Source of the DNA: Ostrinia nubilalis
Lineage: Eukaryota; Arthropoda; Insecta; Lepidoptera; Crambidae
NCBI RefSeq assembly: GCF_963855985.1
Contig: NC_087096.1
Span: forward strand, 4,278,001 to 4,342,000
Direction: 5' to 3'
Length of the DNA: 64,000 bases
A program made the translations under genes and the position numbers. Under the pieces are notes generated by a model, which worked only from the letters and a program-made list of their open reading frames with translations, made no database searches and was not told the DNA's origin. Positions 21,033 through 34,400 of this stretch are shown in pieces (position 1 is the stretch's first letter; every line of letters starts with the position of its first letter).

Positions 21033-24000
21033 TAGTGTACAATGTATTTTATTGCAATAAATAAATAAATAAATAAAGTCTAATAATGTGTCATCACAGG
21101 AATTTTAGATAAACTATGATTTGATTACGATTCTCTTGGTATTTGAAACTTAAGGACACATCTTTGATTACACTAGACTTTTAACATAAAGGAAAAGCTC
21201 TCGGAAAACTCTGTAAGAGACTAGAGATGTCATACTTTTCTATTGCCAGTCTTGTTAGTTTGTTTTTAAGAGTTAGGTTTTGCTGATGATTGAAGTAACT
21301 TAAAGGGTCATAACTTAAGATTACGATAAAGCTTCTCTGTGGTCCCATATATTTTAATCTTCTTTTATTGTGTAAAATACAGCCTTCCACAGACAGACCT
21401 GCCTTTAATTCGAAGCGAAAAACCTCTTTTATGTAGAATTATCACTGTCTTCAGGCATAATTTTGCGTGTCTACTTCATAATCTCAATATTTCGCGACAT
21501 CTCTCGCTCGTCGCTTCGCCTGTAACCGTACAGCAACCTGCACTGTCTTAACATGCTCTCGCGCAGCTCGAGTGATTAAAAACACATTAGGGGGTGATGC
21601 CTCGAGACGCTAGGTGATAATAATATGTTCGGGCTAGTGACGGAATGAGTTCGTTTTATAACCTTAACGCGGTAGCCGTATGCAAAGGAGAGGAATTTTT
21701 CATCAAGCTTTAGAATTATGCTTGATGCTAATGTTTTGAAACAAAAATGGGTGAATTGAAATCATTTGTTATTGGGTGAGATGGTTATGTTAATTTAGAG
21801 AAAGTAATTTGGATAGATGTTTATGAATTAAAATAAGTAGAAAAAAAATACATTAAAAGTAGTTAATGAATTAAGGACATTCCCAAATTCGATGTAGATC
21901 CTGAATTTCATGCATGATCAGCTACAGAAATGCGCCGTGCACGTACATATATTTTTTGACATCTGCCAACCTATTGTTTATCTTGAAGCTAAAATAAGGC
22001 ATACCACTGTAGTTGATACAATATAGAACCTACAACAAAATCAATGATCTTACAAAAAAACAGATCTCATTTCGAAAAGCTGGCATTTAAACGTTAATGA
22101 CACTTAAAATACTCTTCAATTAAGTATCACACTATAAAATTAAGTCATTAAGCATCTGTAGGCTCGGATGTCGAGAAAAAAATACGGCAGCATTACATTT
22201 TTCTGTAATGATGATTAACAGACAGTTGTGTTTTCGATTAATTTTTATAACGCATCATAAATCTGTAACAGGAAAAATAAACAACGTTTATGGTTCTTAT
22301 AAAGCGTTAAACCGTTTCAATAAACTTCTGGCCGTTTTAGTAAATTCCTAACAACCAACTAATAAAATTAGGATGAACTCATTGATTCGAATTTGGACGC
22401 GAGTGCGCGAGCTTTGAATTTTCAAATTTCGAACGCGGCGGCCATCTTCCAAATTGCCGCCATAAAAGCGATAATTGGATCAGCTCATTGGCCGGTAGCT
22501 AACTGAAACGAATTTAATGATTATGTTAGGTTTTATAATAATGGCGACGGAGTTTTTGTTGTTTTATGTACGAATGTAATACCTACCTACTTTACCTGGT
22601 TAAAGTGTGAAAGGTACACTTAATTATGTATTTATTTTTTGTACACAATATCGTCTAAAAATACTAAAGATGACGGCTCGATAACATTTACCTATTTTTC
22701 ACATTTAAAAAGCAACTGTTAATACAAAATATAATAATTACTAATAACATAAGCAGCTTCCGAAAGTCTATAAAATATTGCAATGCTAAAAAATAAAGAT
22801 ACAAGTCTGTAATTATGCCATGTTAGTTAAAAATCTAATGTTACCTACTTTAAAAAGTGTATCGATTGCCTCAGGTGAGCACAATTAACGTTGCATTGTA
22901 AAAAAACTGGTTATAATTAATCAAACAAATCGCCTCGAGTGAATCACACATGACTGAACGCGATATTTCACGTGAAGCTAATTGAAAAATGGAGCGTAAA
23001 TTGTTGCCATCGAAAAAAGTCGTTCGGAATTAACATGTAAGGTAATTAGAAAGTGTGATTAGTTATTTTCAAGATTCTAAAAGCATGTTCTAAGACTAAA
23101 GCAAAGTAAGAGTTTTCGTATTTTCCTGTTCTATTGTAGCTATACGCGAACCAAAGCTAGAAAAAAGTATGAGTTAAAGCAAAGCAACGGAATTTAGTTA
23201 ATCTTTAAAGTCTTTGAAATACCTACATTACATTTATTCGGTAATCTCGTTAACTTCTCTGTGTAAATTGTCTAAAAATCTGATCAACATAACTTTACAT
23301 GTTTTACTGGCCTCATACTAATAAAAAAGTGTTTACTCTGACCGCATTCTAGCCCCAACAATGTAAACCTGGCTTTACAACGACAATAAATTATAACACT
23401 GGCCAGTTCATTCCGTAAAGGCAAAAGCCTCGAAAAAATAAAGCGTTCGAAATTTAATTTATTCAAAATTGAAACGTCACGGAGTACAAAGGCGACGGCA
23501 TACAATGGAGCCGGCCGCGCGAGAGTGTTAACACGAAAATTAAATGCTGATATCACAATTAATCAAGGGCCCATATTAATAATTGGCTATTCACCGCGCC
23601 GTGAGGTGTCAAATTATATTGCTCAATTAACCGTTCATAGAATAGAATGGGGCGTGTTGTGCCTGTTTATAAACACGGAACTCGAACCTCCTTTGCGTGA
23701 AGAAAGTTCAGTTAAACGTGCCAGTATCTTTTCACGAACCTTTCGTTTTAGATTTTCTATTGTTTCGTATTTTTGTTAAAACTGTTATGTAGTTTTTAGA
23801 CAATTTAAATAACGAGTTTCACTGAATAACTGATATGACAAAGATAATAAAAAAAGTGGAACAAAGGGCTCTCACTTATTTTTAATAATTTATTTGCTAG
23901 CAAAGGCATCGTTAGTGTCACGGGTTATGGCACCAATTTTATAAAGAAAACCGCTGCTTTAGAATCACATTTATTACTAAGAACTTCTTTAAATATTTTC

Positions 24001-24975
24001 AAATCTATTACGTACAAAATTCTCGGGTTCTAAAAAAGGATTACAGTGACTGTGAAGTCGTAAGCGGTTCCGTATTGATCCGTTTAACTGCTATGGGCGA
24101 AGGCGACAATAAAACGAATATATTAATAACAACTAATACATTATTAACAGATATAATATTTTAATCTACACAAATGTCTGTATCTACGAGGGAATCGGGC
24201 GTGGAAAGAATTTTATCGATAATTATATCGATGGTTCTTTGTGTTGAAGATTTTTGTTTTTGATTAGATTCACCGTTTTGTTGATGTTTAATGGATTTCA
24301 AAACTCTACGTTGCTCTATTACTTTACTAATGGGTTTTAGAAAGTTATTAAATGATTTATTCATATGGATTGAAACACACACGAATTTTATAATTTTATA
24401 ATGTTTATTCCGTACAATTTTTAGTCCTAGATGAAAATTATGTATCAAATTATAATGCTCATAATGAAAATCGGGTTATTTATTGCACAAAAATATAAAA
24501 ATGTCGAAACCAAAATGTATTTTATAACTTTTTTTGTTAGTTCTAATACTTCTGTTGCCCAGTTATCGCCATGTGTTTTGTCGATATCCCTATATTAGGG
24601 CCCTCCCTTTAATAGCGGTTTAGCTCAGCCCAACAAAGGCAGTAAACTCACTCTGTTTATTGACAAAATCAAAAAACAAAATTAATGCGTTCGGCTAAAT
24701 TCATTTTACTTCAATGCAGTCTTGTTTTTATTATTTTGGAAATATCAAAATCCAATAAATTAGTAATGTACTCAACCTGTAAGTTACAATTAATTTCTGC
24801 TTTAAAAATGTTACAGGGAAGCTTTATGAAAGAAACTCACTCAGCTCGCTCTCTTTCCATAACGCTACCTATTTCATATTAAGTAATCAGTATTGTATGT
24901 GTACAGTATTGTGTTTTCTTTTCTGTATCAACGAGAAGAAGAAGACCTTATAGACTTCTAAGTCGCATAAGACTA
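21033..24975. other. Non-coding; ATAA microsatellite and several GC-richer islands
   Basis: (AATA)n lies near 21055-21078. GC-richer islands occur at about 21490-21690, 22380-22510, 22870-23040 and 23400-23770. ORFs of 60-95 codons occur in several frames without recognisable domains. Confidence 0.4.
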
Positions 24976-25083
24976 ATGCTCGTTTTCACCATCAATCCCT
25001 AATTTTTAAGTGACCCCTATGAAAACAAAATTCCTGGTATGTGTTACCACAGGGGCCACTTAAAAATGAGTGAAAACGGGCAT
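24976..25083. mobile_element. Short MITE, family 'ATGCCCGTTTTCACCATC', copy 3
   Basis: CGTTTTCACCATCAATCCCT on the left and GAGTGAAAACGGGCAT on the right. The central GACCCC / GGGGCC inversion is kept. Confidence 0.78.
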
Positions 25084-25118
25084 AAGAGTCCTAACTATTG
25101 TTTCGTCGATTAACTGAT

Positions 25119-25197
25119 CAGGGTGGAGCTCACTTCCACCTTCGGCCTAGTCATCACTTTCCATCTGCTGAGATGTAAGCTTCCTTGTCTTGAATAA
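25119..25197 (+). repeat. SINE tail fragment
   Basis: CACTTCCACCTTCGGCCTAG, a diverged form of the next segment, then GCTTCCTTGTCTTGAATAAA and an A-run match the tail of the SINE at 3618-3955. Confidence 0.6.
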
Positions 25198-28100
25198 AAA
25201 AATAGCCCCCGAAGCGAAGAGTTAAGCAGCCACCAGGTGAGCTGGCTTTTTTCTTTACCCTATGCGTTTGGACAGGCGGCAATCCGCGTTATTATTTATG
25301 GTCGATATATTTTTGGGATTAGTTGGAAATTATTTCATTTCGTAGGTCGCTGGTCGCTTCGCACGGCCAGCTCTAAAGTGCTGGGCTGCGTGGTATTCAT
25401 TTTGTGCTGTATTTCAAAGAATATGGGGCTACTGGTGGTGTGAAAGAATTTGAGATATACAGGATGAAAATAACATTATCCCAAAGTCAAATTTTATTGT
25501 ATCATAGCCATTTTTATTCACTTTACGAAATAAAAGTACTTTTACGAAACTCTATCACTGGGAAAACTTGTACCTGTTGTTAATTATAATTATGATTCGT
25601 AAACAATTAAAAATAAAATATGAAGGCTTCAAATTATAAAAATATTTCAAACTGACTTTTTTATTTTTTTATTTCTCTCGCTCTCCATATCCAAGAGATT
25701 TGAAATAATTGTTTAATCTCATATTTTACAGATTTTATAATATGCGGAGTTTTACGGCCACTTAACAGCCGTGTTTAAGAATAAAGGTGTGTTCACAATG
25801 ACACGTTCCATACAAAACACTGGCCTTAAACATTTGAAAGTGTTACCACATTCCCGAAATACGGCATCGAGTCCATCTCGCGCCATTTAGATAAAATCTC
25901 GTCGCTTATCTACGGAAGCGGCCGCATCCAGTGTTTTGTGTTTTATTGCCTTTTATAAACAGATTAGAATTTGCTTTATAGCTTGTTCGCGTGTCTAATT
26001 ATCGTTAGCCATATTTTTTTACGCGTTCCAATCGGGTATCATGTTAAGGTGCGGTTTTTTGAAAGCGAACGCTATTTTTAGTGGTGTAAGTTCGATTGTG
26101 TTGTGCACTTTTGGTTGGCTTGTGGAAAACTTAAAAAATGTTTTCTTTAATTACTATCCTAAAAAGCCTAAGCACTCATTAGTTCGCACAATTAAGATTT
26201 GTTTTTGTAGGTATAACATAAAAACCTGTTAGTTGCTAATTGATTTTTCACGGTTTCCAATAAAAAATATAAGTACTTTGTCTATTTATAGCCTAAGCAT
26301 ATCTACTCTAATACTATTAAGAAATACCAATTTTAAAATGCATTGTTATCATTATTGAAAAAAACAAACGTCAAATAACTATTACGAATTGTCTATACTT
26401 ATTTCAATTACCCAATTTAATAGGAGCTTTGACCTTCCATCCAAAATTACATGATTATGTGGTATGTATCAACTTATCGACTGAAGCTATATTGATTTAC
26501 ATACAAAACACTGTTCGGTTGAGCCCAATTGCACCGTAATTATAGGATTGGTAACAATTTGGCTGTAATAATAGTGGTAACAGAATAGGGATGTCTATGA
26601 GTTACGCTCGTTGCTGTATCGATGAAATTATATTTTTTGTCAGTAAAAAGACGAATGTTTCTAATGTTCTAAATACTAAGTTCACTTTTTATTTCCTTGT
26701 AATATTTATGTGCTATTTGTCTTTTTTTCTGTATACGTTATCTGTCCTTAACTGATGTTCATCGTAATAAATGTTTCTTTCTTTCTAAATACTTCTGAGT
26801 ATATGAGTAAAGATTTTAAGCTTGTATTATAACACTATTGAAATTTGATTCACATTTAAAGATACGTTTGTTTGGTTGGTTGTGTGGTTTAAAAGAAAAT
26901 GAGGTCAGGATACAGGTGGCAATGTCCTATTCCATTGCAATCCACATAAACAATACTAGTAGAAAAAAAATTATAGTAATGACTTCGTTCATAGTTCATT
27001 ACTTCTTAACATTTTTGCTAACTCTACCTACAAAAAACTCTTCCGTAGTGGTCGTAGCAAATGAAAAATGAACGCACCGTAATGTACGCCGCTACGGAAC
27101 TGCACCTTAAATTTAGATTGAGTTGTTGCCGTTTCTATTTAAATTTTTCAATTAAAACGACGTAAACTTTTAATTGGTGGATAGTAGCGATTGTTTATTA
27201 GCGACGAATATCTAATAGAATACAGAGATTTATATCTAATTTTGTAACCTCTGGGAATTTTATTCTCGTTTACTGCCCATATCGTGTTTCAAGCAAGTTC
27301 ATGTTTTAATTATTGGATAGGTATTTTAATTATAAAACGAATGTTTTTAATGAGGTTCTATTGATAGCACAGTTAAGTGTAATTTAGATGGTGATTTTTT
27401 GTTGTCGATGTTTCTAGAGATAAGGCTTCAAAATCTAAAGGTGTTATTGTTGTGAATACCAAGTAGGTATGGATGTTATCGACATTATGATGATTAACAT
27501 TTAGATAGGTCTACTACCTACCTAGATATAATATAGTGTGAAAGTTAAGTTATGATTATATAGTTTTTAATTGACTTGTTTGTTGTAAATCCATACTGAG
27601 ATATGATAGAAAACTTTGTCAATCATATCTCAGTTTTTCGAGTTGATCAAACAAATGACATCGTAAATTCATGAAAGATTTTGTGTAGAGTGCCATTTTC
27701 AGACCTGAAGTTAAAAGAACGATATTTCTGTGCCTTTATATTGTTATTCACATAAGTATTTAGGTACTTACGTAAAAATCTAAAGGGGTATAAAACTTCG
27801 GTTTTATTCAAGAGTTTAAAAACCAGTTTTAAAACATGACTTCGTATTAGAACAGTTTACCCCGCTTATTATCCACCCAAATTAACTCTACAACATTTAA
27901 CCCTCTACTGCACACGGCCCAGACGTTATTAAAATAACGCGTTACCGATAACGTTAATAATTAATTGAATATTCCGCCGGCTCATTATGAATTTTAACGC
28001 GCCGGCTAATGAGGCACATAACAGTAACGATTTGTCTTCGTTACAGCGGGCCCGTGATTGTTATTGAATAATTCACACCGTGATTTACTGTAAATTGGGA

Positions 28101-29241
28101 TTAAGTCATTTGCATATTATTGTTTTTCTAATTTCTAGCGTATTTGGGATAGATTCAGAAAGCTCAGTAACTTTTTAAGGTGTTTTTTTAGCCTGGGAAA
28201 ATAGACATCTCAAGGTTAAGGGTAAGTTATGGAGTTTAAATCCACTAAAACCAGCTTAGGAATCGCCAAGATCTTTGCGACGTGCCTTGTATAAGCGCCT
28301 AAAGTACTGAATAAAAAAACTTTGACTTTGATCTGACGGAAATAGCTAGGAGTGTTTTCAGTCAGTTTCAGCCAACTGGATAAGTATAGACGACAGCACT
28401 TTAGTTTTACATTTTTGTTGCAAACTCGCTCTTATTACAAGTAATAAAGATTTTACAGTGCCAAGCTTGAAGTGCCGTCGCGACGGCAGGTACACACGAC
28501 GCGTCGTGTGTACCTGCCTGCCAGCGTGCGTACTACCTGTAATCTGTAACTAGACAGTAAGAAAACGTGTAAAGACACTGATGTTGACAGAAAACTGTGA
28601 TAAAAATGTATTTATTATTATAATTTTGTGTTGCACCATTGAGTCATTGAGTGAAGCCACTGTTTCTCTCTACATTATGCAGCTATTTTGGTTAGCATTT
28701 AATTTAAAATCTATTGAGAGATGATTGTGTCTTAATTTGAGATTATTACCTGTTTAGGATATTGATTGGCGTTTTATTCTGTATAATGATTTTATAATAA
28801 AGTGTTGGAAGAACGTGTGAATGTTGTTGCTATGATATTAATGGGGAATGAGAAAATTCCATATAAGTTATTTAATTAGTAATTAGAGGGTAGAATAATA
28901 ACACTATTTGGTGTACATATTAAAGATTATTAACGCTGATATGTTTTTATTATTCTTCATCCATCCTTTACAATTTTCTGCCGTTAATTTTATTGGTTGA
29001 TATTGGTTATTGTAACTGTGTGCTTTGAGGGTTGATAAATATACATATTTTCAGCCAATAATAAAATGACAAATAGAGTATATTTTTACAGTAATTAAAA
29101 TATTACCTATACACATGTTTTAATAAAATTCGGATAAAGAAACTCTCTTGTATACTGAAATTATAGTGTTTCTTACAACTCTATTCAAACTTAAGCTTAA
29201 GTATGTTTTTAAAATAATCATGGATTCACAGCCTTAATTGG
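25198..29241. other. Non-coding, AT-rich, with islands and palindromes
   Basis: Islands at about 25790-25960 and 27900-28090 are GC-richer. A 13-bp-stem hairpin lies at 27595-27634 and a pair of perfect palindromes at 28474-28518. A probable LINE scrap ending in an A-run is near 28270-28330. No exon found. Confidence 0.4.
28474..28518. repeat. Two overlapping perfect palindromes (14 bp and 34 bp)
   Basis: 28474-28487 (GCCGTCGCGACGGC) and 28485-28518 (half-site GGCAGGTACACACGACG, followed by its exact inverse) are both perfectly symmetrical, with ACGCGT at the centre of the longer one. Confidence 0.9.
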
Positions 29242-29245
29242 TTAA

Positions 29246-29823
29246 CACTAGAGTACACGCGTGGCCTACTAGAGTAGACCAGGGTAACATTTTACGCTAT
29301 AACTTTTTAACAACTTGCGCTAGAGAGCTGGCATTCCAGGAAAGCCTCGTTGACTAAATTGTCAATAAGCCAGTAAAGCTTGGGTTGCTAGGCGTCTACG
29401 CACTTTTCTAAAATTGGCCGTCAAAACTGCGGGTCTACTCAAAAGCCCGAAATCACTCACGAAAAAAAATATGGAAGACTTGCAAAAAATGGATTTACCC
29501 CATGTACCAGGCAGTAGAAAGTCTTGAATACTATGACAGATAAAAAACAAATCATATTTTTTCAGTAATTTATTTTTTGCTAACATGGATCTCAGAGTGC
29601 AATTTTGGTCCAAAAAATTTACAACTTTTTAATCTGTTTATAATGTTTTATCCTAAATAGTTATACAAAGAAACTTTGATTATAAAAGAACTATAATAAA
29701 CACTTTTATCATTTACATAGTAATTTTATTCATAAATTGTTTACAAACTTATTTACAGTGATTTTAAATTGGCTTACCAGAGTAGGCCGCGCGTGTAAAA
29801 AAAGGGGCGCGTGTACTGCAGTG
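29246..29823. mobile_element. TTAA-flanked non-autonomous element (piggyBac-like)
   Basis: TTAA lies at 29242-29245 and 29824-29827. Ends read CACTAGAGTACACGCG and, reversed, CACTGCAGTACACGCG. A further inverted word GGCCTACT is present on both sides. TTAA duplication is the piggyBac hallmark; no transposase is recognisable in the 578 bp. Confidence 0.68.
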
Positions 29824-29827
29824 TTAA

Positions 29828-30600
29828 ATTACTATTCGTGAATGTCAATATATGTACACTTGTGTATCGTTTCCCAATACGACCAGATGCAGTAACTAGC
29901 TTATTGCTAAATCAGGAAATCGAAAGATTTATAACCAACATTGGTACTTATAATGACAGTTAAAGTATACCTAGACAGCTCGAGACAGGAAGATTTCTCA
30001 ATGAATAGTAAAATGCAAATTACCTTCTTTTTGTAGAGTATAACTTGGCCCGCGGCTCGGCCTGTGTAATGACCGTTTTTAAAATAAAGTAATTTACACC
30101 AACGCGGTAATGACAGAGCAGACGGCGGCTGACACTTGGAATAATGTATGACTGGGAGTATCAAAGAGTTTAGGTGCTAGGAAATCTGTTCTGAGAAGTA
30201 ACTCTATTAGTTGAGTTATAAAAAAACAGAGGAGTTACGTACACAGTTTTGGTACACGATAGTCTAGTACATGTTCTAGCGGAAGTTTGCGAAAGAATTT
30301 ATTTTTTCGATTACGAACATTACGATTGCGAGAAGCAAGTCTCCTCGAAAATATTGACTATCCTGTAACACATGAACTGCGTGAAAAGTTTGTTAAAAAC
30401 ATTGTCTTTACAAAAGCATAGAACAATGGTGCATGGAAAAAGCTTCCTAGAAGCTTTTTTCGAGGAAATAAAAAATACTGAAAAAGGTACTAATCATTTC
30501 ACAATTCTAGTGCTGTACAGATTTCAGGGTTCTAGACTTACTTAGGTATACTCAGGTATACTCATTAACTCATTTAGGTATAGGATAAGTTATTTTTTTA
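29828..30600. other. Non-coding, nothing recognised
   Basis: AT-rich. A short inverted pair GGAAAAAGCTTCCTAGAAGC near 30435 is the only structure seen. Confidence 0.45.
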
Positions 30601-30662
30601 GGTAATTTTGTTGCCATAGGTCACTTATAAATTAGGTAGGTATTGATGGTGAAAACGGGCAT
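30601..30662. mobile_element. Half copy of the 'ATGCCCGTTTTCACCATC' MITE, copy 4
   Basis: AATTTTGTTGCCATAGGTCA and ATTGATGGTGAAAACGGGCA match the right half of copies 1-3. The left end is absent. Confidence 0.65.
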
Positions 30663-31200
30663 AAGTTTGTTTTTTTTTTAAATAACTGACACATAAATTT
30701 ACATTCACATCACATTTTTTAAAAGTAACTTCAGTGTTTTATAGAAATTCAAATAAAAACATCACCTAGCCTGAGTGTTATTATAATCGAGTCGGTCACA
30801 CCTCATGGTGATTTAGAGCGAGATCTCTAATAGCTTGTGTGGTTGTTTTCGGAACTTAAAATATGTCCAAGAGGTCAAGTCATCGCGTGCTTATGAGTCG
30901 TATTTAAAGCGACATTTGAAGTGTTTAATTAAACATTTACTAAATTGTTTCTATAAATCTGATGTATAGGTAATACCTACACATTTATAAAACCAATAGA
31001 AACATGTGAATCTTGCGCACCTCTAGTTCTTTGTAGCAAAATAAATCTCTAGTTTCAGACAAATTCAAACAATAGCACTTTTTAAGTTGTTGATGGAAAA
31101 CTGGACTTTTTACCCAAATGCTGAAGGGTATTGCGATAACAATATCTAATAAAAAGGCACTTATTGCAATACTTTAACATGTATTGGCATTTATACAGAT
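30663..31200. other. Non-coding, one GC-richer patch
   Basis: The patch at about 30770-30920 could be regulatory. No exon or repeat recognised. Confidence 0.4.
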
Positions 31201-31201
31201 A

Positions 31202-31477
31202 CTAGCTTTTGCCCGTGGCTTCACCCGCGTGAAATTTAGTTTGTCACAGATCGTCATAAATTATAGCCTATATGTTTTATATATTAGAGAATAAATTTTA
31301 TAATAATACATTAACTTAAAATGACTTAAAAACTAAAATTTACTATTCTGTATATGTTATTCTGGGTTATAAACAATAATACTGTAAAGTTTCATCAAAA
31401 TCCTTTCAGTAGTTTTTGCGTGAAAGAGTAACAAACATCCACACAAACTTTCGCGTTTATAATATTAGTAGAAAGGA
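31202..31477 (-). mobile_element. Non-autonomous Helitron-like element, copy 4
   Basis: On the minus strand it starts TCCTTTCTACTAATATTATA after A and ends CCACGGGCAAAAGCTAG before T31201. Interior CAGTAGTTTTTGCGTGAAAG and ACAAACATCCACACAAACTT resemble a very widespread insect Helitron family. Confidence 0.72.
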
Positions 31478-34400
31478 TTCTAGTAGGTACGTATTGCCGA
31501 TGGTTTCACAGTTCTTACATGTAGTTTCATGGTTTTTGTTTTTGATTTACAAAACATAAATCTCTCTAACTAATACCAGTAAAGTAAAGTGGGCATTCCA
31601 GGCATTCAGATTGGAATTACGAAATTAATAACGTTATAAAAATCTCAAATATTAACTGGAATGATTAAGCTTCATTAAGCTGACGACTCACTAAACGTTA
31701 ACAAACGGAGAACCGGTATTTCTCAATAACGTTATTTATGGGGCCTCGAAAGTGTTAACCGCGTTATTTGTTTAGGTACCTACATGATATATTTGTGTGC
31801 GCTGAATAGATATCTACATAAATATTAATTTGGGCCCGCTTTTTGGCCGGGCCCACTTTGGTCATAGGCCATAAATCGTGGCTTTGTTGTTCTCGGAGAA
31901 TACGAACGTGTGTTTTTAATGGAACTATTTCACGCCAGTTCTTAGGGAATTGAATTGATCCATCATATAGTTCAAACGCTTAGACAGATTTTTATTTGCC
32001 CACCACCCAAAACTTACTTTAAAATGAATTTAAATGAATAGAATAAGCAGAATCTTGAAGCGGCTGATCGCACTATTTATGCCTCTAGCTATAATGTCAT
32101 GAAAAAGTTCCATAATCTTCTATTTCTTTATGCCTAAACTGAATATTATTTCTAATTTAACAGGCCGTAGTTTGATGCCTCTGCTCTTACCACGATGAGT
32201 AAAGTGGCCTCTGGAGAAACCTGCCTAAGATTTGTTGTAAAAATGTCTCTTTTTAACATCTATAATACGGGGTTATTAGATTTTTTCTTACTCTTGGCCA
32301 TTTAGTTCGGTCTTTAAATTAAATTAAAGCGTCTAGACCGGTCCGGACTTGTATTATCCCTTAGAGAGAAAACATAATAAATAGGCTTAGAAATTGCCGT
32401 ATTGAGGCAAGTAGTTAGTGGTCTGAGACTAAAAACTTCCTTTGGAAAAGTCTAGTTAAAGCATTCTTAGAAGGGCTTTGGAAGATGTATGTTTAGCGCG
32501 CGCAGTCCCATGTTCTGACTTCAATAAGCAGGAGCGCTACATCATCATCAGTTCATTTAGTCACTCAGCAGTGGAGTGCGAGTACGATCCTCTTTAATTT
32601 ACCAGAGGCAAATGGTGGCTTTGGCCTGCAGTACTAGTAGTTATCACTGTTTGTAACTCTGTGGTTTGGATTGGTTTGGTAGTAGTGACTTTTGCAAGCC
32701 TAAGATGGGATAAAATAAAGTCTGATCAAGACTCTACAGCCGTTATTAATGTTGTCAAGATTCCCACACGTGATCATTCACCTCGTTGAAAACGGATTGA
32801 AGTTTCGCTATAATAGACAACGCTTTAAACGTTTTCAGCATTTCTAGCTAATCAACTTCGTGCAAAGGGGTCTAATTTTACAAAATGTAATTGTTATTTT
32901 CAACTCTGCTTATCTCTTTCATCCATATTGCAATTCTAGGATGTGTAAAAGAGTCAGAGGGTCGATTATCGAGCGTTTTGCCGAGTAGACCGACTTCGTG
33001 GCCAATAATGCCGGCTTCTTATTATCCCGTCTCGCGTTCCCGATTGACTCGTTATTTAATAGAGACGTCGGAGATAATGCTAGTTGTCCATAAAATTGAA
33101 AGAGCGCCGGAGTTTATTTACGAGCGTTTTCACACAAATCGCACGTTTCGAACGAGCGGTTTGTTATTTATAAAGCTGTCAATTTCGAGCCGTTTCGGGC
33201 TGAGGTGCGCAGATGTGCGTCCGATCGTAACCTGGAAAAAAATGTGTGGGGCTAATCCTAAGGAGTGGGATAGAGTTCCGTATTGTTTTAGTATAGTACT
33301 ATAGGTGTTATTAATAACAATAGTGTGGTTAAGTTTCAGTTTAATTCGGCGTGCGATCACACAGCTAATAGCCTACCTTTTAAATTTCTATTTAAGATCT
33401 ATATGGACTTGACTTTGCCTGTTTCTATTTGTAAAAATGAACCCAAAGGAATAATGAAACTTGGTTTGATTTGAGGTTTATTTAGGTATTCGACACAATA
33501 CTAACTTCGTAATAGCAATATTTAACTAGTATTAATATAAACAGGAAGAAGGATTTAATAAATAATCCTGACGGAAACAATTAAAAAGTCAACTCGTTAT
33601 TACTTGATAAACAAAAGAACTGCTTGATTTCAAGCACAAACAAGGTGAACAATAAAGTACAAAAATGGTACAATCATTTTCTTTCCATGCCCGGCGTACC
33701 CTAAAAGGTGAGACGGCGGCGCGAGAAAGGCCCATCCCGCATTAAATTATTATGATTTATGTGTTTTAGCGAACTGAGGAGCTCGCCTCCTTAATTATAT
33801 GTGAAGGTTTAACGGACAAAGCGTGGCCGGTTCTGGTTTGCGGCTCGGGCTTGACCGCTAGGTATGGATAGCAATTACTAATATTGAAAGTTAAAAAAGT
33901 TTAGAAGACGTTAAGAAGTGAGTCGCCTAGTGTAGGGTTTGCTTGCTCTCTGTATTCATTTATATCGTTCCAAATATCTCTCTAAAGAACCCACTGCACA
34001 ATCACTGTCCCTATTAAAAAAAATAGGTATAAGTACCTATCCCTGTTAACCCCTCTAAGTAACATAAGTAGTAGTAGGTAGGAATGTAACAAATATATTC
34101 CAGGGTTTATGAGACCAGCCTTCCTTGGATCGCGAATCAGCAGTTCGATTTCTATTATATCGTTGTTCTGTATACCTTTAACTTTTCATTTTGTACACAG
34201 TAACTAGAATGCGAATAGGAAAACCAATTTTATCAGATATTTTGTTCTGTTTATTAGATAGTATATTAGTACGGGACTATTCCCACCTCTCTTTCCCACC
34301 GCTGCAACTCCTGTGTAGCCAGGATCTACAGCTTGACCGCCAATAAAGACCCAACCAGTGAAGGTCAAGTGTCTAATGTAATCTAATACCTAAGACTAGG

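Noticed and set aside
32891..33304. 137-codon ORF on the plus strand
   Set aside because: No recognisable domain. It lies in a GC-richer island where stops are rarer, and the opposite strand is also open.
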